DNA of 7,821 nucleotides from assembly GCA_017438085.1 (NCBI GenBank), contig JAFRWH010000013.1, forward strand, positions 1 to 7,821, in the 5' to 3' direction. Position numbers and translations under genes: made by a program. The notes under the pieces are model-generated. The model was not told where the DNA came from. It worked only from the letters and a program-made list of their open reading frames with translations, and searched no databases. This DNA is from Bacillota bacterium (GTDB lineage Bacteria; Bacillota_A; Clostridia; Peptostreptococcales; Anaerovoracaceae). The first letter of the stretch is position 1. Every line of letters starts with the position of its first letter. Shown here in pieces: positions 5,059 through 7,821 of the stretch.

Positions 5059-6060
5059 TTAGCCTTTGTATTTTCTTTCGGTCTTTTCCCAGGTCCTTTC
5101 GCTGATGATATAGCGGGGCCTGTGCTTTGATTCCATGTAGATCTTTCCGATATATTCTCCTATGACGCCCAGGGCGAACAGCTGTATACCGCTAAGCAGG
5201 CAGACTATGCAGACCAGGGAAGCCCAGCCCGCTACGGTCCTGTGCAGAAGAGCCATGACTATAGCCCAGATTATGCCCGCAAAGCCCAGCGCTCCCACAA
5301 AAATACCGATCCCGGTGATTATTCTGATGGGTTTTACGGAAAGGCTTGTTATGCCGTCGAAAGCCAGATGCAGCATCTTGCTCAGCGGATAGTGGCTCTC
5401 TCCTGCCAGCCGCTCGCTGCGCTTGTAGTATACAGTATCGCTTTTATATCCCACCAGTGGGAACATGCCCCTGAGGAACAGATTCACCTCTCCGAAATCC
5501 GCAAAGCTGTCCAGCACCAGGCTGCTTACCAGGCGGTAATCCGCATGGTTGAAGACCACCTCAGCACCCATGGCATTCAGCAGCTTGTAGAAGGACTCCG
5601 CGGTAAAGCGCTTGAAGAAAGTGTCGGTCTCTCTGCTGCTGCGGACGCCGTAAACAACTTCTGCGCCTTCCAGATACTTGTCGACCATCTCGGTCATGGC
5701 GCTGATGTCGTCCTGACCGTCGCAGTCTATGGAGATGATCATATCGCAGTGTTCCCGGGCTTCCATCATGCCTGCCAGCACGGCGTTCTGATGGCCTCTG
5801 TTCCTGCTCTGGGATATCCCTATGAAATGTTCGTCATCAGAGGCGAGCCTGCTGATGATGTTCCATGTCTCGTCCTTTGAACCGTCATTGACGAAAAGTA
5901 TCCTGCTTTTTCCGCTGATCCTGCCGCTGTTTATGAGCAGCTCCAGTTCTTCCCTGAACATCGGCGCTGTGACAGGAAGCACCGCTTCTTCGTTGTAGCA
6001 GGGTATGACCATCCAAAGGATGGGCTTTCCTGCATCATTGGGGACGGTTTTCGTAGACAT
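5059..6060 (-). CDS. GtrB/DPM1-type polyprenyl-phosphate glycosyltransferase (GT2 family)
   Basis: The product has 333 residues. The N-terminal two thirds form a GT2 domain: VIPCYNEE (18-25), FVNDGSKDET (56-65), SQSRNRGHQNA (83-93) and IDCDGQDD (111-118), the metal/nucleotide-sugar site equivalent to the usual DADLQDP. Two membrane segments follow (IRIITGIGIFVGALGF onward and SLVCIVCLLSGIQLFALGVIGEYIGKIY), as in GtrB, ArnC and CsbB-type enzymes. Such enzymes load a sugar from UDP- or GDP-sugar onto undecaprenyl phosphate at the inner face of the membrane; the sugar is unknown. The start at 6060 has a strong GAGGAGG site. An ATG 15 codons upstream (6105) is also in frame but has only a weak site. 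The gene follows the GT-C-type gene by 49 nt and is last in the operon, ending before a strong terminator. Confidence 0.92.
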   Translation of the reverse strand: MSTKTVPNDAGKPILWMVIPCYNEEAVLPVTAPMFREELELLINSGRISGKSRILFVNDGSKDETWNIISRLASDDEHFIGISQSRNRGHQNAVLAGMMEAREHCDMIISIDCDGQDDISAMTEMVDKYLEGAEVVYGVRSSRETDTFFKRFTAESFYKLLNAMGAEVVFNHADYRLVSSLVLDSFADFGEVNLFLRGMFPLVGYKSDTVYYKRSERLAGESHYPLSKMLHLAFDGITSLSVKPIRIITGIGIFVGALGFAGIIWAIVMALLHRTVAGWASLVCIVCLLSGIQLFALGVIGEYIGKIYMESKHRPRYIISERTWEKTERKYKG

Positions 6061-6068
6061 GTTTTGTT

Positions 6069-6075
6069 CCTCCTC
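6069..6075 (-). promoter_or_regulatory. Ribosome binding site that fixes the GtrB-type start
   Basis: GAGGAGG on the minus strand lies 8 nt before the ATG at 6060-6058. It is much stronger than anything ahead of the alternative in-frame ATG at 6105-6103. Confidence 0.8.
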
Positions 6076-6109
6076 TGTGACATTTGGAACGGTTCTTGTT
6101 ATCATCGTT

Positions 6110-7573
6110 TCAGTCTTCTTTGGGCTCTTCCTCAAACAGGATGCGGGGCAGCATTGCGGCGGCAAGGCATACTGCGGGGAAGACGAAATAGGTGTATCTG
6201 TACTGAACTTCCACCACCAGGGCTATGGCACTGAAGGCCATGAAGGCCAGGATCAGCACGCTGCTGCCCAGATGCATTTTCCTCTTCGTACCCATCGCAA
6301 AACCGGACAGGCCGGCAGCTGCAAAGAGCAGCATGCGGGAAAAGCTGTCCCACTGCATTACAGTCCGGGCGACCACTTTGCTGCTGACGCTGCCGATGGG
6401 GGTGCTTACAGTCTGCTGCTGGACTATGTCATGGAGCATCTCATAGGAATGGTAGACATTGGTCCACTGTATATCTATTTTGGCCAGGAAAAGCTTGATG
6501 AGCCTTATGGGGCCGATGGACAGCTCTTCTTTTATGAGCTTCATGGTTTCTTCATCCCGCAGGGCGTGGTCTGCCAGATAGGCTTCGTTATTGAAGATCT
6601 CGTTCTGCATGCGGACTGAATAGCGGCCGGAGCTGGTCTCGTCCAGACCAACGGCAAACTTGTAGAGGGGAAAGTTGTTCCCCAGGCCGAATGGCTGAAG
6701 GGGCGCGACAATGATCTCCACCGCTTTGAAGACAGCAAAATAGGCAGCGATGCAGCAGACCAGGGCGAGGAAGGCTTTCCTGCTCCGCTTCAGCAGTATG
6801 ATGGCTACCGCAATGGCTGCAATATAGACTATTACATCCGCCCTTGCCACCTTTGCTATTGCAAGGCAGAAGCCCGAGAGCAGTCCTCCCAGCCAGTCGG
6901 GGCGCTTAAGCAGTATCCACAGACCCAGCAGTATGAAAAACAGTGACAGGTGCTGGTTCGTGAAGACTGCCGAAAGGTTGGTGGTTATGGGCAGCAGCGT
7001 GAAGATCAGCGCTGCGCAGATGCCGGTCTTTTTGTCCCGGATCTCTTTGACTGCACCGTAGAGCGCAGGGGTGCACCCGGCTGCAAAAAAACTGTTCACC
7101 ACCAGTCCGAAGACAGGATCCCACCGGCCGAAAAGCCTGAATATAAGGGATATGAGCCATTCGAAGCCGAACTGGTAAGCCCAGATGCTGTAGTAGGGCA
7201 GGCTGGTTATAAAGAACATGTCCCTTTTTGCGGTGAGGGCAGCGCCGGCCCGGAAGGTCTGAAAATCTGAGTATTCAGCCGGGGCAAATGTGAAAACTAC
7301 TAAAAGCTTCAGCATCAGGGAAAAGGCAAAGAGCAGCATAACTATCTGCCATCCCTTAAGCTTTGACAGTGGCGCTGCCGCCAGGAAGCTGAAGGCTATG
7401 CTCAGGACCGCAGCGGCGCCTGCTGCGAGGCTGATGTACCACAGGGGCGGCTCCACAAAAAGCCGCAGCATGTTCCGCCATGCCAGGAAAAAGCACCAGA
7501 CGCTGAACATGAATATCGCTATCCTGTGCAGTATATTCTGTTTGCAGTTGAGTGTTTCAGTCATATTATTCAT
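6110..7573 (-). CDS. Polytopic GT-C-type glycosyltransferase (GT39/PMT-like), Gtr-cassette transferase
   Basis: This 487-residue protein has about eleven likely membrane segments. It has the features of lipid-sugar-dependent GT-C enzymes: an acidic extracytoplasmic loop motif PAEYSDFQTF (E100, D103) after an early membrane segment, KVARADVIVY (241-250) at the start of a mid-protein segment, and a large soluble loop at about 290-375 ending GPIRLIKLFLAKIDIQW, which recalls the PMT_2 family. Such proteins take a sugar from polyprenyl phosphate on the outer face and transfer it to a surface polymer or protein. Direct sequence identity to a named family was not checked, so acceptor and sugar are unknown. 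Two close ATGs (7573 and 7564) are possible; AAAGG precedes the first. It overlaps the GtrA-type gene by 8 nt and precedes the GtrB-type gene, which strongly supports the three-component role. Confidence 0.8.
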   Translation of the reverse strand: MNNMTETLNCKQNILHRIAIFMFSVWCFFLAWRNMLRLFVEPPLWYISLAAGAAAVLSIAFSFLAAAPLSKLKGWQIVMLLFAFSLMLKLLVVFTFAPAEYSDFQTFRAGAALTAKRDMFFITSLPYYSIWAYQFGFEWLISLIFRLFGRWDPVFGLVVNSFFAAGCTPALYGAVKEIRDKKTGICAALIFTLLPITTNLSAVFTNQHLSLFFILLGLWILLKRPDWLGGLLSGFCLAIAKVARADVIVYIAAIAVAIILLKRSRKAFLALVCCIAAYFAVFKAVEIIVAPLQPFGLGNNFPLYKFAVGLDETSSGRYSVRMQNEIFNNEAYLADHALRDEETMKLIKEELSIGPIRLIKLFLAKIDIQWTNVYHSYEMLHDIVQQQTVSTPIGSVSSKVVARTVMQWDSFSRMLLFAAAGLSGFAMGTKRKMHLGSSVLILAFMAFSAIALVVEVQYRYTYFVFPAVCLAAAMLPRILFEEEPKED

Positions 7574-7821
7574 CAGCCTTTTCTATACTGGCTTCCGGTA
7601 TTTCCTCAGATGGTTCATCAGCTTCAACTGTTTCCGGCAGGCTCCTTGTCAGCGGATCATCCTCTGCTTCGGCCTTCGGCTTTCTGAACACCAGAAGCTT
7701 GCTGAACAGATAGTTGAGTATGATCACGATCACATTGGAGATCATCTTCCAGAGGGTGCCGTTCATTCCGTACACGTCCACCGCGAAGTACATGATGGCA
7801 AGATCCAGTATGCCGGTGAAG
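7566..7821 (-). CDS. GtrA-family membrane protein (polyprenyl-linked sugar flippase), 5' partial
   Basis: Only the C-terminal 84 or so residues are in the window; the frame stays open to the right edge (FTGILDLAIM leads into the Met at 7793). The segment TLWKMISNVIVIILNYLFSKLLVFRK is the typical last membrane helix of GtrA proteins, which end in N-[YF]-x5-[FWV]-F-[RK]. GtrA proteins are small four-helix proteins thought to flip undecaprenyl-phosphate-sugar across the membrane. After the helix, about 37 residues rich in Glu, Asp and Pro form a hydrophilic tail that most family members lack. The stop overlaps the start of the next gene by 8 nt, so these genes are cotranscribed. The family call is good despite truncation, helped by the neighbours. 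Confidence 0.82.
   Translation of the reverse strand, partial: FTGILDLAIMYFAVDVYGMNGTLWKMISNVIVIILNYLFSKLLVFRKPKAEAEDDPLTRSLPETVEADEPSEEIPEASIEKADE

Noticed and set aside
5242..5880. A 212-codon plus-strand open frame opposite the GtrB-type gene (and a similar one at 6005-6619)
   Set aside because: Both mirror the real minus-strand genes, are rich in His/Gln as expected of antisense frames, and have no recognisable motif.

Overview
The window looks like a low-to-mid-GC Gram-positive chromosome, most likely a Clostridia/Oscillospirales (Ruminococcus-like) anaerobe. This is inferred from strong GGAGG-type ribosome binding sites, an S-layer-homology (SLH) surface protein, a compact sufC-sufB pair with no other suf gene in view, and a GtrA/GtrB-type surface glycosylation cassette. 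No mobile element, tRNA, rRNA or CRISPR array was seen.

Layout. Positions 1-1166 (+) hold the 3' part of a secreted or wall-bound protein with SLH repeats, a short repeated Pro/Val/Ser/Glu linker and a C-terminal CAP (SCP/PR-1, YkwD-like) domain, closed by a hairpin terminator. Positions 1167-1877 are about 710 bp with no convincing large gene. Inside this gap, 1284-1632 carries a dense array of DnaA-box-like 9-mers (four exact TTTTCCACA, one TTGTCCACA and several near matches), flanked by almost pure A/T tracts. The arrangement resembles a replication origin or a DnaA-titration site and is the most noteworthy feature of the window. A possible 26-codon small ORF lies just to its right. Positions 1878-2996 (+) encode a polytopic acyltransferase-3 family membrane protein, apparently read from a promoter that leaves almost no leader. 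A long two-part hairpin at 2996-3038 separates it from the convergent genes on the minus strand.

The minus strand holds two transcription units. The right-hand one, read from the right edge to 5059, encodes a GtrA-type flippase (N-terminus outside the window), a 487-residue GT-C-type membrane glycosyltransferase and a GtrB/DPM1-type polyprenyl-phosphate glycosyltransferase. Together these match the three-component logic in which a sugar is loaded onto undecaprenyl phosphate on the cytoplasmic face, flipped, and transferred to a surface acceptor. A strong terminator at 4976-5022 ends this unit. The second unit has its own promoter (4941-4969) and carries sufC and a sufB/sufD-family gene, overlapping by 17 nt. 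This is the minimal two-gene Fe-S cluster scaffold of anaerobes, recently termed SMS. SufC has an unusual C-terminal four-cysteine cluster.

The surface theme (SLH-CAP protein, acyltransferase, Gtr cassette) links most genes. The Suf pair is housekeeping. Functional calls rest on motif recognition by eye, not on database searches.
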